NCBI RefSeq assembly: GCF_003816055.1
Contig: NZ_CP033906.1
Location: 1 to 64,000, forward strand
Direction: 5' to 3'
DNA length: 64,000 bases
From: Bacillus sp. FJAT-42376
GTDB taxonomy: Bacteria; Bacillota; Bacilli; Bacillales; Bacillaceae
The first letter of the stretch is position 1; each line of letters opens with the position of its first letter. This document shows, piece by piece, positions 9,863-18,555 of this stretch. The translations under genes and the position numbers were made by a program. Under the pieces are notes generated by a model. The model saw nothing but the letters and a program-made list of their open reading frames with translations. It had not been told where the DNA came from and ran no database searches.

Positions 9863-10156
9863 TTAGCCGCGGATTTGGTTTGCGATATCCTGGTCAGCGT
9901 TGCGCAATGCATCAGCTGTTTTGTTCAGCTGCTGGCTTACTTCCGCTAGCATTGTTTCCATTTTCTCAACAGAAGGTCTTAGCGTTTCCCACTGCTCGGA
10001 GAATGCTTCACTCGCAGAACCTTTCCAAAGATCACGAAGCTCGTCCATTTTTCCGTTCAAACGTGTAATCTGCTGATGTACGTTTTCACTCTCTGCTTTA
10101 AAATCGTTTGATTTCACTACAAGTTCTTCTGGTGTTACTTTAATAAGTCCTGCCAT
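9863..10156 (-). CDS. esxA: WXG100 secreted protein EsxA (YukE)
   Basis: Small helical-hairpin protein exported by the type VII system, 97 residues as expected. The WXG turn is visible as LWKG near residue 43, with helices on both sides rich in Gln, Glu and Lys. The C-terminus ends in IANQIRG. It is the first gene of the operon and is preceded by its own promoter and a clear ribosome site (AAGGGAG). B. subtilis YukE is the close counterpart. Confidence 0.95.
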   Translation of the reverse strand: MAGLIKVTPEELVVKSNDFKAESENVHQQITRLNGKMDELRDLWKGSASEAFSEQWETLRPSVEKMETMLAEVSQQLNKTADALRNADQDIANQIRG

Positions 10157-10189
10157 TTTTCAACATCTCCCTTACCTGAATTTACTTTA

Positions 10190-10219
10190 ATTGTAAAATT
10201 AAACAGCCCCTAATTTCAA
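10190..10219 (-). promoter_or_regulatory. Candidate sigma-A promoter of the type VII operon
   Basis: On the minus strand TTGAAA (10214-10219) and TACAAT (10190-10195) are 18 bp apart and about 35 bases ahead of the esxA start. Each hexamer is one base off consensus. Confidence 0.5.
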
Positions 10220-10570
10220 TTGATACTTAGAAATTAGTAGAAAATTGGTTAATTCTATCTACTTATACCCGAAATTGGAAGTAATAAACCAGTTAAATAG
10301 AGTAAATATTTCTTATGTTAATTTCTTTTTTGAAACTATTGGCTTATTTCAACAGAAAATTAGGAAATCTATTATTTTCTAGTATGTGGAATTTATATTA
10401 CGAGAATGACATTTTTCTACAGGAATTGTTATTTATTTAATACAGTTGTTATATTCTGGACATTCATCACCACCTGTATTTTTATCCCTAACCAAAGAGA
10501 AATTTCCCATGAAGCTAAGTAATTAAACCTATATTTGTCTTTTTTGTTACCTATTTACACTTAAATAAAA
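10220..10570. other. AT-rich intergenic gap
   Basis: About 350 bases between the esxA promoter and a repeat element. The stretch is very AT-rich with many stop codons in all frames. I see no gene, RNA or convincing operator in it. Confidence 0.6.
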
Positions 10571-10668
10571 AGCTCTGTTAAACTTGGCTGTTGATTGCAG
10601 CTAGCAGTCGTTCGCTTTCCGCTCCAATCAACAGGTGTTAAAAATCAACATCAGGCTTTAACATAGCC
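10571..10668. repeat. 98-bp hairpin-type repeat, short form
   Basis: Starts AGCTCTGTTAAACTTGGCTG and ends TTAACATAGCC. It has CTGTTGATT near the left and AATCAACAG near the right as an inverted pair, plus GTTAAA and TTTAAC at the ends. The same two ends bound the large element at 57581-58863, so this looks like a minimal deletion form of one dispersed family. It sits in the 3' flank of the chemotaxis gene. Confidence 0.7.
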
Positions 10669-10680
10669 AAACAAAAAAGA

Positions 10681-10696
10681 AGAGACTCCCGTCTCT
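10681..10696 (-). terminator. Terminator of the chemotaxis receptor gene
   Basis: Stem AGAGAC/GTCTCT with loop TCCC, followed on the minus strand by TCTTTTTTG, just behind the stop codon. Confidence 0.7.
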
Positions 10697-10703
10697 CCTT
10701 CTC

Positions 10704-12665
10704 TTACTTTGTTTTAAATTTTTCCACTTCTTCTTTCAGTCCTGCTGCCAGGTCAGCGAGATGGCTGATGGATTGGCTGATTTCTTCCATAGAAGAGAAT
10801 TGCTGCTGGGCGCCGGCTGCGACTTGCTGGGTGGAGCTTGCGGATTCGCTTGCGATGCCGGCCATTTCTTCGACGGAGGCGGTGACTTCTTCTGAGCTTG
10901 CCGACATTTGCTCGGCTGTCGCGGAGACTTCCTGAATCTGGGCGTTCACGTCGTCAACTGCTTTCAAAATCAAAGTGAAGTTTTCTCCGGTTTCTTTCAT
11001 TAAATGAAGACCGCCTGCCGCCTGTTCTTTTTCTTTGTCCATTTGGGTGATCATGATATCCGTTCTTTTCTGGATGGAACGGATGAGGGCCGTGATTTGC
11101 TCGGCTGACTGCTTGGAGCCTTCTGCCAGTTTTCTCACTTCATCCGCCACGACCGCAAATCCTTTGCCGTGCTCGCCTGCGCGTGCCGCTTCAATGGCTG
11201 CATTCAGTGCAAGCAGATTGGTCTGTTCAGAAATTCCCGTGATGACATCGACAATTTTATTAATTTCTGCCGATTTGGCTCCGAGCTCTTTTACGAGCGT
11301 GGTGGTCTCTTCTACCGATTGATAGATTTCATCCATTTGCTTCACGGCTTTATCAATATACACACTGCCTTTTTGCGTCTGGACGGCGGCTTCTGATACA
11401 GAGTGGCTTACGGAGGATGCCCGTTCTGCCACATGCTGGACGCCTGATGCAATTTCCTGGATTGCCTTGGCTGTTTCTTCTGTGCTGACCATCTGCGTCT
11501 CTGCCCCATCTGACAGGCTGTCGACGGATTGGGCAATCTCTTTTGTAATGGCGCTCACCTGAACGGAGTGCTCCTGAACCTGCTCTGTTGACGCAACAAG
11601 AGTCTTGGAAGAATGCTCTATTTGGGTTAAAAGACTCCTTAGTGAATCAATCATGACATTGAAACCGGTCCCGAGCTGGCCAAGATCATCTCTCGATGTC
11701 ACGTTCACTTTTTCTGTCAGATCCCCTTCGCTTACCCGTTTTGCGACCGCTGACAAATTGCGGATCGGCCGGACGATGGAGCGAATGGTAACATAGTTAA
11801 AGGCCGTTCCGACTATAATGAATAGTGCAATAACGACGATCATATTGATTAAAATCGGTTTTGACTGATCGGTAAACTCCGATGTATCAATGGTTCCAAG
11901 AATTTTCCACCCGGTTTGATCATTCGTTTCAAACATCATTGATTTTTTTGAACCATCAAAATCGTAGGTGAAGCTTCCTTTTTTCGACTGATAAATCGGA
12001 TTGCTGATGGTTTTGTCGAGCGTTTCACCCGGCTTCAGCGTAGGGTGGACGACCACTTTGCCATCCCGGTCTATAATACTCGGGTAGCCTTTGTTTCCGA
12101 TTTTTGTTTCCAGCACGTTTTTAGAAAGTACCCCCAAATCTATGTCCATGGCCATTACGCCGCTTCCATCGCTCAGCGAGCTTGCAATGGTCACGACCAT
12201 TTTGCCTGTCGATGCATCCTTATAGGGACTTGTGATGACGGCCTCGCCTTTATTTTCCATCGCTTCTTTGTACCAGTTTCGTTCCGCTGGATTGTATCCG
12301 CCGGGGAATTCCGTTTTAGGGAAAGCGTACATAGACCCTTCACTCGTTCCTATATACGTAAGCGTGACTTCCTGAAAGGCATTGCTGATGTTGCCTAACC
12401 GCTCGTTCAGGTAGACTTCGTCTTTAAAAGCGCTGCTGTTGAGTGTCTTGGAAAACAGCTCCACAACATCGCGTTTGTTTTGGAAAAATTCGTCCGTCAG
12501 GCCGTTAAGAAGGGTAACCTGCTCTGCGGAAGCAATTTCGATTTGATCCTGCACTTCATTTTTTGCTGCCAGGTAGCCAAAAATTCCTATTGATAGAGTA
12601 GGAATGAGCAGCAGCACAAAGGAAAAAATAATTAAACGATTGCGGATTTTCATATTTTTAAACAT
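10704..12665 (-). CDS. Methyl-accepting chemotaxis protein
   Basis: Transmembrane chemoreceptor that reports ligand binding to the CheA/CheW kinase. The 653 residues have a membrane helix near the N-terminus, an extracellular double-Cache-like sensor (about 35-270) with the typical [12 protein letters not shown] segment, a second helix (about 272-295), a HAMP domain (about 300-350) and a long signalling coiled coil whose hairpin tip ([20 protein letters not shown]) is near residue 490. It resembles B. subtilis McpA/McpB/TlpA. The ATG at 12665 is preferred because GGAG lies nine bases before it; the ATG at 12671 is too close. The gene stands alone with its own promoter and terminator. Ligand unknown. 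Confidence 0.93.
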   Translation of the reverse strand: MFKNMKIRNRLIIFSFVLLLIPTLSIGIFGYLAAKNEVQDQIEIASAEQVTLLNGLTDEFFQNKRDVVELFSKTLNSSAFKDEVYLNERLGNISNAFQEVTLTYIGTSEGSMYAFPKTEFPGGYNPAERNWYKEAMENKGEAVITSPYKDASTGKMVVTIASSLSDGSGVMAMDIDLGVLSKNVLETKIGNKGYPSIIDRDGKVVVHPTLKPGETLDKTISNPIYQSKKGSFTYDFDGSKKSMMFETNDQTGWKILGTIDTSEFTDQSKPILINMIVVIALFIIVGTAFNYVTIRSIVRPIRNLSAVAKRVSEGDLTEKVNVTSRDDLGQLGTGFNVMIDSLRSLLTQIEHSSKTLVASTEQVQEHSVQVSAITKEIAQSVDSLSDGAETQMVSTEETAKAIQEIASGVQHVAERASSVSHSVSEAAVQTQKGSVYIDKAVKQMDEIYQSVEETTTLVKELGAKSAEINKIVDVITGISEQTNLLALNAAIEAARAGEHGKGFAVVADEVRKLAEGSKQSAEQITALIRSIQKRTDIMITQMDKEKEQAAGGLHLMKETGENFTLILKAVDDVNAQIQEVSATAEQMSASSEEVTASVEEMAGIASESASSTQQVAAGAQQQFSSMEEISQSISHLADLAAGLKEEVEKFKTK

Positions 12666-12705
12666 AAGCATGCACTCCGATTCTTGATGATAGCGTACAT
12701 GCTAT

Positions 12706-12732
12706 TTATCGGATGGAAGGACGTAAAGTTGA
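12706..12732 (-). promoter_or_regulatory. Candidate sigma-D promoter of the chemotaxis gene
   Basis: On the minus strand TCAA (12729-12732), 15 bp, then TCCGATAA (12706-12713). The sigma-D consensus is TAAA-N15-GCCGATAT, so both elements are close. Chemotaxis receptors in Bacillus are usually sigma-D genes, which supports it. Confidence 0.5.
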
Positions 12733-12738
12733 GTTAAA

Positions 12739-12769
12739 AAGCCGGACTTTCCTTTGGAAAGTCCGGCTT
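12739..12769 (-). terminator. Terminator of dedA
   Basis: Fourteen-base inverted repeat AAGCCGGACTTTCC/GGAAAGTCCGGCTT just behind the dedA stop, with T-rich sequence following on the minus strand. Confidence 0.85.
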
Positions 12770-12775
12770 CTTCGT

Positions 12776-13393
12776 TTAGCTATGCTTATATTTTTTCCGT
12801 CTCTTCACGTACCAGACAATCACCATGATCACGAGAATGGCCAGTACGGCATAGATGATATTGGAATAAACACTCATGTATTCGCCAATCTTCGGCCATG
12901 CCTGACCGAGCTTGGCGCCGAGTACCACGAGCAGTGTATTCCAGATCAGCGTCCCGAACGTCGTGTAGATCAGGAAAAGCCAGACGTTCATATTGGACAT
13001 CCCGGCCGGAATGGAAATCACACTTCTTACAAACGGAACCATCCGGCAGAAGAAGACCGTCCATTTTCCGTATTTATCGAACCAGGCATCTCCCCGGTGA
13101 ATTTCTTTTTTGGAAACGAGCAGGATGTGGCCCCACTTGTCCACAAACTTCTCCAGCTGTTCTACATCGAGCAGCCTGCCTACATAATAAAGAATCAGGG
13201 CACCGAGCACGGAGCCTGCCGTAGCGGCTAAAATGACTCCCGGTATCGTCAGTCCCGCTGTCGTTGTCATAAAGCCCCCGAACGGAAGAATGACCTCAGA
13301 TGGAATCGGCGGGAAGACATTCTCCAAAGCGATCATTAAAAAGATTCCCAAGTACCCAAACTGCTCCATAAATTGCGTAATCCAGTTTTCCAT
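12776..13393 (-). CDS. DedA family membrane protein
   Basis: Integral membrane protein of the DedA superfamily, whose members move or flip lipid carriers across the membrane (some recycle undecaprenyl phosphate or phosphatidylethanolamine). The 205 residues show the family blocks: ENVFPPIPSEVILPFGG near the start, the amphipathic KYGKWTVFFCRMVPFVRS stretch with its conserved Arg, and IPAGMSNM, among four to five hydrophobic segments and a basic C-terminus. B. subtilis YngC is similar. The upstream reading frame stays open, but the ATG at 13393 has AGGAGG before it and starts a standard DedA N-terminus. Exact substrate unknown. Confidence 0.88.
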   Translation of the reverse strand: MENWITQFMEQFGYLGIFLMIALENVFPPIPSEVILPFGGFMTTTAGLTIPGVILAATAGSVLGALILYYVGRLLDVEQLEKFVDKWGHILLVSKKEIHRGDAWFDKYGKWTVFFCRMVPFVRSVISIPAGMSNMNVWLFLIYTTFGTLIWNTLLVVLGAKLGQAWPKIGEYMSVYSNIIYAVLAILVIMVIVWYVKRRKKYKHS

Positions 13394-13550
13394 GTATCCA
13401 CAAGCCTCCTGTTTCAATCTACCCGTCCCCGAAACCAATAGTACGGATGGGAGCCCAAAAGGTTTCATATTCTCATTAAAAGACTTCCCGAAAAGAAGAT
13501 GAAGCAAACCAGACACGCGCGGGCGTCCTGCTGCAAGATAGGGAAACATG

Positions 13551-13574
13551 AAAAAACCAGCCAAGGCGGCTGGT
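13551..13574 (-). terminator. Terminator of ssbB
   Basis: Stem ACCAGCC/GGCTGGT followed on the minus strand by TTTTTT, about 65 bases behind the ssbB stop codon. Confidence 0.75.
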
Positions 13575-13636
13575 CAAGTGAGGGGGGATCGAGGCAGTTT
13601 GTGATTTTTTCTAATGAAGGGAAATGGAGGGGAAAA

Positions 13637-13984
13637 TCAGGCTTCCTGTTCGGCGAGCTCGCGCGGGCGCCCGCTCATGAACCGTACCGAGTCTGCGACC
13701 ACTTCGGTGACATACACCATTTTGCGGTCGGCATTTTCGTATTTGCGGGACTGGATTCGGCCGGTGACCCCGATGATGGAGCCCTTTTGGCAGTAGTTGG
13801 CGGTGTTTTCAGCGGTTCTTCTCCAGAGGGTGCAGTTGACGAAGTCGGTTTCAATCTCACCGGCATTGTTTTTGAAATTCCGGCTGACGGCGAGGGTGAT
13901 ATAGGCGACGGCCGCCCCGTCTTTTGTATAGCGGATTTCCGGATCCTTAGTCAGTCTTCCAACCAAGGTTACGTGATTGATCAT
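13637..13984 (-). CDS. ssbB: Single-stranded DNA-binding protein SsbB
   Basis: Second, competence-type SSB (YwpH in B. subtilis). The 115 residues are one OB-fold: [18 protein letters not shown] at the start, then [21 protein letters not shown] and [11 protein letters not shown]. The protein ends shortly after the fold and lacks the acidic C-terminal tip of the housekeeping SsbA, which is the mark of SsbB. AAAGGAG precedes the ATG. ywpF lies next to it on the opposite strand, as in the B. subtilis ywp region. In B. subtilis it protects incoming DNA during transformation and is under ComK; I did not find a clear ComK box. Confidence 0.92.
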   Translation of the reverse strand: MINHVTLVGRLTKDPEIRYTKDGAAVAYITLAVSRNFKNNAGEIETDFVNCTLWRRTAENTANYCQKGSIIGVTGRIQSRKYENADRKMVYVTEVVADSVRFMSGRPRELAEQEA

Positions 13985-14213
13985 CCTGATTCTCCTTTCT
14001 TCTTGGATTCAATCGTATTGTAATCGAAGAATACAGAAAGGGAAAATCAGGGAAAAACAATTTTCAGCGGGTATTTTGTAATCATTGCAGCTGATTCCAT
14101 TGGATCAGGACATTTAGCGGATCTATTTCCCGATTTTCGTAAAACATAAGAAAAATGCAGCGCTGTGTTATAATGGGAAAAACGACTGGATAACAATGCG
14201 GAGGTGGATGATG

Positions 14214-14666
14214 ATGAAGACGTTTAAGCTTGTTTCCATGAAAATTGCACGGAATGATGAATACGGACGCCATTATGATGAGATTCCTTTGAAGGACGGA
14301 CTTGTGATTAATAAAAAAGACGGCGAGAATGACTGGCTGCTTGAGTCGCTGATCAGCCGCGAGCACCTCGGCCGTTTTCAAAAGCTGATGACAGACAATC
14401 AGGAACAGACACTCGTGGTCACCATTTCCAAGAAGACCAATACACCCGCCAAGCTAAAAGCGGCAGTGAGCAAGGTGGTAGAGCTTGAAAATGAACTGAT
14501 TTCCGTTTTATTTTCCGGAAAAATGGCAGCAAACCGGCCGTTCGGCAATGCGGAGAAAATTTTAACCGAGCTTCTGGATGAGGGATTGGATGGAGAAGAT
14601 CTTCTTCAGGCTTTTTCTGCCCAGCTTCATAAACAGCAGGATCAGCAAACGGTATCCTCTAAATAG
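14214..14666 (+). CDS. ywpF: YwpF-like protein
   Basis: A 150-residue soluble protein of the YwpF family, function unknown. It starts MKTFKLVSMKIARND, has a basic central part (KKTNTPAKLKAAVSKVVELENEL) and ends in a Gln-rich tail. Three ATGs follow each other at 14208-14216; the last is chosen because GGAGG (14200-14204) is nine bases ahead. It is divergent from ssbB, matching the B. subtilis ywpF-ywpG-ssbB neighbourhood without ywpG. Confidence 0.8.
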   Translation: MKTFKLVSMKIARNDEYGRHYDEIPLKDGLVINKKDGENDWLLESLISREHLGRFQKLMTDNQEQTLVVTISKKTNTPAKLKAAVSKVVELENELISVLFSGKMAANRPFGNAEKILTELLDEGLDGEDLLQAFSAQLHKQQDQQTVSSK

Positions 14667-14668
14667 AA

Positions 14669-14696
14669 AAAGCCAGTCCCCGGTGCGGCTGGCTTT
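14669..14696. terminator. Bidirectional terminator
   Basis: Stem AAAGCCAG/CTGGCTTT between two convergent genes, with A-run on the left and T-rich sequence on the right, so it can serve both ywpF and the lipoprotein gene. Confidence 0.8.
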
Positions 14697-14702
14697 CATT
14701 TT

Positions 14703-14951
14703 TTAATCCATTCGATCCTTTTTTATCTGTTTTTCTTTCTGCCGTTCCTTTTGGCGGTTCATTTCATCCGGATAGCGGCCGTGCTCCATGCCTCCCGGAA
14801 CCATATTCCCGTCCCTGAGCTCCATGTTATAGCTCTCCTGCTCAACCGGCGGATTTTCATCCTTTTTTTCTTCAGGATCCGGATCGTCTGCGCATCCCGC
14901 CAGAACTGCCGTAAGGGTAAAACCGATTAGAAGACCGTATACTTTTTTCAC
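14703..14951 (-). CDS. Small hypothetical lipoprotein
   Basis: An 82-residue protein with a type II signal peptide: basic MKKVYG start, hydrophobic core and lipobox LAGC at about residues 15-18, so it should be anchored on the outer face of the membrane. The mature part is short, acidic at first (DDPDPEEKKDENPP) and ends in a strongly basic Gln/Lys/Arg stretch. The GTG at 14951 is taken as start because AAAGGGG precedes it and it gives a normal signal peptide. I do not recognise the family. Confidence 0.75.
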   Translation of the reverse strand: MKKVYGLLIGFTLTAVLAGCADDPDPEEKKDENPPVEQESYNMELRDGNMVPGGMEHGRYPDEMNRQKERQKEKQIKKDRMD

Positions 14952-15029
14952 GCTGCATGCCCCTTTCTTGATATTCTCAAGATTTAGCATGCCCATCGGA
15001 AAAATCCCCCATACGAAGGAGGAATGAGA

Positions 15030-15113
15030 ATGAAATACGCAGCTGCCCTTTTAGCCGGAGTCGCCGTTCTATTTGCCGGAACGAAAAAAGCGAAGGCCCC
15101 TGTTAGAAAATAA
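15030..15113 (+). CDS. 27-residue membrane-type peptide
   Basis: Short open frame with one hydrophobic segment (YAAALLAGVAVLFAG) and a basic tail (TKKAKAPVRK). AAGGAGG (15016-15022) sits eight bases before the ATG at 15030, a near-ideal ribosome site; the ATG at 15024 is too near it. The gene is divergent from the lipoprotein gene and ends seven bases before the next convergent frame. Size and charge pattern fit a small single-span membrane protein. No family recognised; without the ribosome site I would not list it. Confidence 0.5.
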   Translation: MKYAAALLAGVAVLFAGTKKAKAPVRK

Positions 15114-15119
15114 GATTTT

Positions 15120-15641
15120 TTAAACGGATGTCACGCGCCAGGCTTCTTCCACTTGAATTAATTCTCCTGTACCCCATTGATCTTGTTCATTTTCCCAGCC
15201 CGTTAACCGCAGAAAACGGTTTGTGTTTTCGGAAAAGGCCAAGGTCCCGCCAAGCATTCCCTTGGCTCTTTGAGATTCATCAAAGCGGAAGTTCTCGTTC
15301 TGCGTAAAAGCCGCATGAATCGATCCTGCCTTCCTCAGCATCGCAACAGGGTCGGGAATACTCTGTAATTCCTGATACAGGCTGATCTGTATGGAAGTAT
15401 AAGCAGCTTCTTGCTCAGAGCTTGCAAAAATCCGGTCATGTACCTCTTCCATGAAATGCTGATAGTCTGTCTGACCTGCCCAAAAGGAATAAATGCAGGC
15501 AGTCAATGGCTCGTTCTTGCTCCAGCCCCCTAACTGCCCTAAAAACCCCTTTACTTCTTTAAGCGGACTCCATTGTTTTTGCTGCTAAAAAAAGGCTTCC
15601 TTGCAGCTTTCTTCTACCTTGCACGTAATCTTCTTTATCAT
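15120..15641 (-). pseudogene. DUF4937 (YdbC-like) gene broken by an amber codon
   Basis: The frame downstream of 15587 encodes a protein of the type GFLGQLGGWSKNEPL, SFWAGQTDYQHFMEEVHD, which I recognise as DUF4937 (B. subtilis YdbC). Reading upstream in the same frame gives the missing N-terminus, MIKKITCKVEESCKEAFF, from an ATG at 15641 with AGGGGA ahead, but codon 19 is TAG (15585-15587). Both sides are in one frame, so this is a single nonsense change and not a shift. The product would be 173 residues if the codon were sense. An internal TTG at 15506 opens a shorter frame but has no good ribosome site. Either a recent pseudogene or a sequencing error. Confidence 0.7.
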
Positions 15642-15676
15642 CATGCTTACATCCCCTGCCCGTATACAAAATAAAA

Positions 15677-15698
15677 ACGCAGGCTAGGATGCCGGCGT
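15677..15698 (-). terminator. Terminator of fabZ
   Basis: Stem ACGCAGGC/GCCGGCGT with one mismatch, followed on the minus strand by TTTTTATTTT, eight bases behind the fabZ stop. Confidence 0.7.
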
Positions 15699-15705
15699 CT
15701 CTTTT

Positions 15706-16140
15706 CTACTCTTGTTTTTCCCCTAGGGCAAACATAATTTCCGCTTCGCAGACAACTTGGCCTTCTACAGTGGCGGTCGCTTTCCCTTTTCCTAGGGCAC
15801 CGCGGGAACGGATGATTTCCACTTCAAGACGAAGCTGGTCGCCCGGCTTGACCTGCTTTTTAAATCGGCAGTTGTCGATTCCTGTGAAGAACGCGAGACG
15901 GCCCCGATTTTCTTCCTTTTTCAGCATCGCTACTGCTCCAACTTGCGCAAGTGCTTCTACAATTAACACACCCGGCATCACCGGGTAATCAGGAAAATGT
16001 CCATTGAAAAATTCTTCGTTCGCCGAAACGTTTTTGATTCCGACAGCGCGAGCGCCTTCTTCTACTTCAAGGATGCGGTCCACCAGCAAAAACGGGTAGC
16101 GGTGAGGAATAATTTCTTTTATCTGCTGAATATCTAGCAT
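15706..16140 (-). CDS. fabZ: 3-hydroxyacyl-ACP dehydratase FabZ
   Basis: Cytosolic enzyme of fatty acid synthesis that removes water from 3-hydroxyacyl-ACP to give trans-2-enoyl-ACP. The 144 residues form the hot-dog fold with the active-site His in [13 protein letters not shown] and the active-site Glu in VLIVEALAQ. Length matches B. subtilis FabZ (YwpB). The frame is open further upstream, but the ATG at 16140 starts the normal [17 protein letters not shown] and has AAAGGAG ahead. It lies downstream of flhO-flhP-epuA, the same order as in B. subtilis. Confidence 0.96.
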   Translation of the reverse strand: MLDIQQIKEIIPHRYPFLLVDRILEVEEGARAVGIKNVSANEEFFNGHFPDYPVMPGVLIVEALAQVGAVAMLKKEENRGRLAFFTGIDNCRFKKQVKPGDQLRLEVEIIRSRGALGKGKATATVEGQVVCEAEIMFALGEKQE

Positions 16141-16225
16141 ATGGAGTTGGCTCCTTTCGACTTCTCTGTTTATGTATACGGCAAAAGGAAGGGAAATCCC
16201 TTCCTTTCGCTTACAGAGTATAGAC

Positions 16226-16510
16226 TTATTCGGATTTTTTTTCAACTAAATCCACAATGTGCTGCCATGTAGAAGGCTTGAGCACGTCGATGGGGTTTCC
16301 ATCTCCTATTACCCCATATCCGACCATCGCCCCAGTAATGGCCGCTATGATGAGCAGGACAAAAACGAGCACTAAACGCAGCCAAATTGGAATGAGCCGG
16401 ATCCGGATTTTCCGGACTGCTTGTTCCTCTTCTCTTACAGGTGCGGCGCTTTTTTCTTTTTGCTCCTGCTTGTATTTTTCGCGGGTCATGGACGCGTCTT
16501 TGGAGGACAT
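16226..16510 (-). CDS. EpuA family membrane protein (often named RNA polymerase subunit beta)
   Basis: A 94-residue protein with a charged N-terminus and one membrane helix (about residues 42-67) within the block [15 protein letters not shown], then [11 protein letters not shown] and a short C-terminal helix. This is the EpuA/PF11772 family that databases often label as DNA-directed RNA polymerase subunit beta by mistake; nothing in it resembles RpoB. Function unknown. GGGAG precedes the ATG. It sits between flhP and fabZ, probably cotranscribed. Confidence 0.8.
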   Translation of the reverse strand: MSSKDASMTREKYKQEQKEKSAAPVREEEQAVRKIRIRLIPIWLRLVLVFVLLIIAAITGAMVGYGVIGDGNPIDVLKPSTWQHIVDLVEKKSE

Positions 16511-16532
16511 AGTGAAAACTCCCTTGACTTCA

Positions 16533-17345
16533 TTAGCGGACTGAGTTGATTAACCCCAGCATCTGATCGCCGATTGTGATGGATTTTGCGTTAAATTGGT
16601 AAGCCCGCTGTGAAACGAGCAAATCGGTCATTTCCTTTGAGATATCGACATTCGACATTTCGAGAGCACCTTGCTCAATCGAAATTTGTCCGCGCTGTCC
16701 GCCCGTTAAATTCGTAACAGCGCCTTGATCATTCGGGTTCACGAGTGTATATAGATTTCCGTTTGTCTGAACAAGCGACTGCGGTTTATTAGCCTGGACG
16801 ATTCCCAGGCTGAACGTTCCGGCGGGCCGGCCGTTTCCGTCAAGAGCCGTCACGGTTCCATCCGCGGATATTTTAATGGAGGAAGCCGCTCTGTCCAAAA
16901 CAATCGGCTCATCCTTTTCATCCAGAATCCTTTGGCCATTTGCATTCACAAGACCAAGCCTGCCGTCTGCCTCAGCCGAAAGATAAAGCGCCCCATTTCT
17001 TGTATAGCGGGTTTGTCCATCTGCATCGACTTTTAAAAACTGACCGGGCTTCGTAAAGGAGAAATCCAGATTCCGGTCTGTTTTTTTAATCGTTCCCTGG
17101 CTGAAGACCACATTCTGCATCAGCTGGGCTCCGACGCCCTGACGGATTCCGAAATCCGTTGACCGGCCGATCTCTTTGCTTAGATCCTTTTGATTGTCAT
17201 ATTGCTGGCGCACAAGTTCACCAAAGGATGTCTCGGTCCGCTTAAACCCTTGAGTATCCACATTGGCTATATTATGCCCAATTGTGTCGAGCTGCTTTTG
17301 CACCTGGTTCATCGTATTGGAAGCGGTAATCATGGAGCTTAGCAT
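16533..17345 (-). CDS. flhP: Flagellar hook-basal body protein FlhP
   Basis: Rod/hook-family protein of the flagellum, 270 residues as in B. subtilis. The N-terminus TASNTMNQVQKQLDTIGHNI with IANVDTQGFKR is the conserved flagellar rod signature, and the C-terminus EMTDLLVSQRAYQFNAK matches the FlgG-type C-terminal block. Both ends form the coiled-coil that packs into the rod. It is 16 bases behind flhO with GAGGAGG before its ATG. The pair flhO-flhP follows mbl in B. subtilis; here the pair is separated from mbl by about 4 kb of other DNA. Confidence 0.93.
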   Translation of the reverse strand: MLSSMITASNTMNQVQKQLDTIGHNIANVDTQGFKRTETSFGELVRQQYDNQKDLSKEIGRSTDFGIRQGVGAQLMQNVVFSQGTIKKTDRNLDFSFTKPGQFLKVDADGQTRYTRNGALYLSAEADGRLGLVNANGQRILDEKDEPIVLDRAASSIKISADGTVTALDGNGRPAGTFSLGIVQANKPQSLVQTNGNLYTLVNPNDQGAVTNLTGGQRGQISIEQGALEMSNVDISKEMTDLLVSQRAYQFNAKSITIGDQMLGLINSVR

Positions 17346-17361
17346 TTCGTGTTCCTCCTCA

Positions 17362-18192
17362 TTAGCTTAACCGGCCAATTTCATTCACAGCTTTATCCAG
17401 GCTTCGGTCGTATGCCTGCAGCACCTTCTGATTCGCTTCAAATGAGCGGTAGGCGGTCATCATTTCCGTGTAGGAACGGGCTGTATCAACATTGGAGCTC
17501 TCGACGAATCCTTGCTTAATGGAATATTGTGCGCTCCCTGCCGCCGGAGGCAATATCGAATTATCGGCTGTTCTGAACAGACCGTTTCCCTCTTTGACAA
17601 GATTGCGGACATCCCCTGCAAAACGGACGTCAATCTGAGCGGTTTCCTGATTGCCAATCCGGACGCGGCCGTCAGACGTAATCTCGTAATCGCTCCCTGT
17701 GATGGTAATCGGAGTTCCGTTTGTGGAAAGAACAGGGACACCCTGCGCTGTAAGCTGATTTTGATCATTGAGAGTAAAATGGCCGTTGCGTGTGTAGCGG
17801 ATGTCACCGTTTGGAAGACTGACAGAAAAAAGAAGAAAGCCTTTCATTCCGGTTTCTGCATTGTTGGGCACCGCTTCTTCTATAAGAGCAATATCGGATG
17901 GCAGACCCGTTTCTTTTACATCACCTTGTGTAAACTGGGGGACAAGTTCCTGAACATAAGCACCTGTATTCAAAGAGCCGACTGGCGTCTGGGTTCCAAA
18001 ATTCATGGGGTTCTTGGTTGGAGCGTCTTTTCCTTCCATTCTGCTGAGCAGCATTTCCGGAAAAGCACGGATGGCCGCCTGGTCTGATTTATAACCGGGC
18101 GTATTCACGTTGGCAATGTTATTCGACAGCATCTCTGTCCGTTTCTGTTGCGAAAGCATGCCGGCCGCAGCCGTATAAAGCCCTCGTAGCAT
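17362..18192 (-). CDS. flhO: Flagellar hook-basal body protein FlhO
   Basis: Distal-rod type flagellar protein, 276 residues, first gene of the flhO-flhP pair. N-terminal block LYTAAAGMLSQQKRTEMLS and IANVNTPGYKSD, C-terminal block SYTEMMTAYRSFEANQKVLQ, both typical of FlgF/FlgG-like proteins. The ATG at 18192 is used because GAGGTGG lies just ahead; the frame upstream begins before that site. An exact copy of the sigma-D -10 octamer GCCGATAT lies at 18203-18210, but it is so close to the start that a transcript from it would lose the ribosome site. Confidence 0.93.
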   Translation of the reverse strand: MLRGLYTAAAGMLSQQKRTEMLSNNIANVNTPGYKSDQAAIRAFPEMLLSRMEGKDAPTKNPMNFGTQTPVGSLNTGAYVQELVPQFTQGDVKETGLPSDIALIEEAVPNNAETGMKGFLLFSVSLPNGDIRYTRNGHFTLNDQNQLTAQGVPVLSTNGTPITITGSDYEITSDGRVRIGNQETAQIDVRFAGDVRNLVKEGNGLFRTADNSILPPAAGSAQYSIKQGFVESSNVDTARSYTEMMTAYRSFEANQKVLQAYDRSLDKAVNEIGRLS

Positions 18193-18555
18193 ATTCCACC
18201 TCATATCGGCGCATTGGAAGCGCCTTTTTTCCTATTTCTATTATAAATGACAATTCCATAAAACTCCTACTTTATTTTTTTCGACAAATTGCAACAAATT
18301 TTTACTTTAACCCTTCAAAAACCGACAAAATGTCGTATAATGTATGTGGGACATATCCTATATGTTCCCCTTTCAAATTGTGTTTGGTTCAGGATTTTGT
18401 TCCCGCTTAATCCCCGAACCGCATTTTAGGCACCAAGAGGCCTTGCTGATGGACTGGATCAGTGAGGTGCTCGGGTGTCTTTTTTTTGGTGGGTGGTTTT
18501 GGGGTGGCTTCGGCGGTGTACTGTTTTTTCATTGATTTATACTGGGGTTAATTGG
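18193..18555. other. Intergenic region between flhO and repeat array
   Basis: About 360 bases. The part next to flhO is AT-rich with a TATAAT at its expected strand but no good -35. The part from about 18460 is G/T-rich. No gene or RNA seen. Confidence 0.5.

Noticed and set aside
15120..15506. Separate 128-residue gene starting at the internal TTG
   Set aside because: The homologous N-terminus lies upstream in the same frame, so the TTG is only the longest remaining open part of a broken gene.
18203..18210. Exact sigma-D -10 octamer GCCGATAT before flhO
   Set aside because: A transcript from it would start inside or after the ribosome site (18196-18202). The -35 is only AAAA. The real promoter is probably further upstream.
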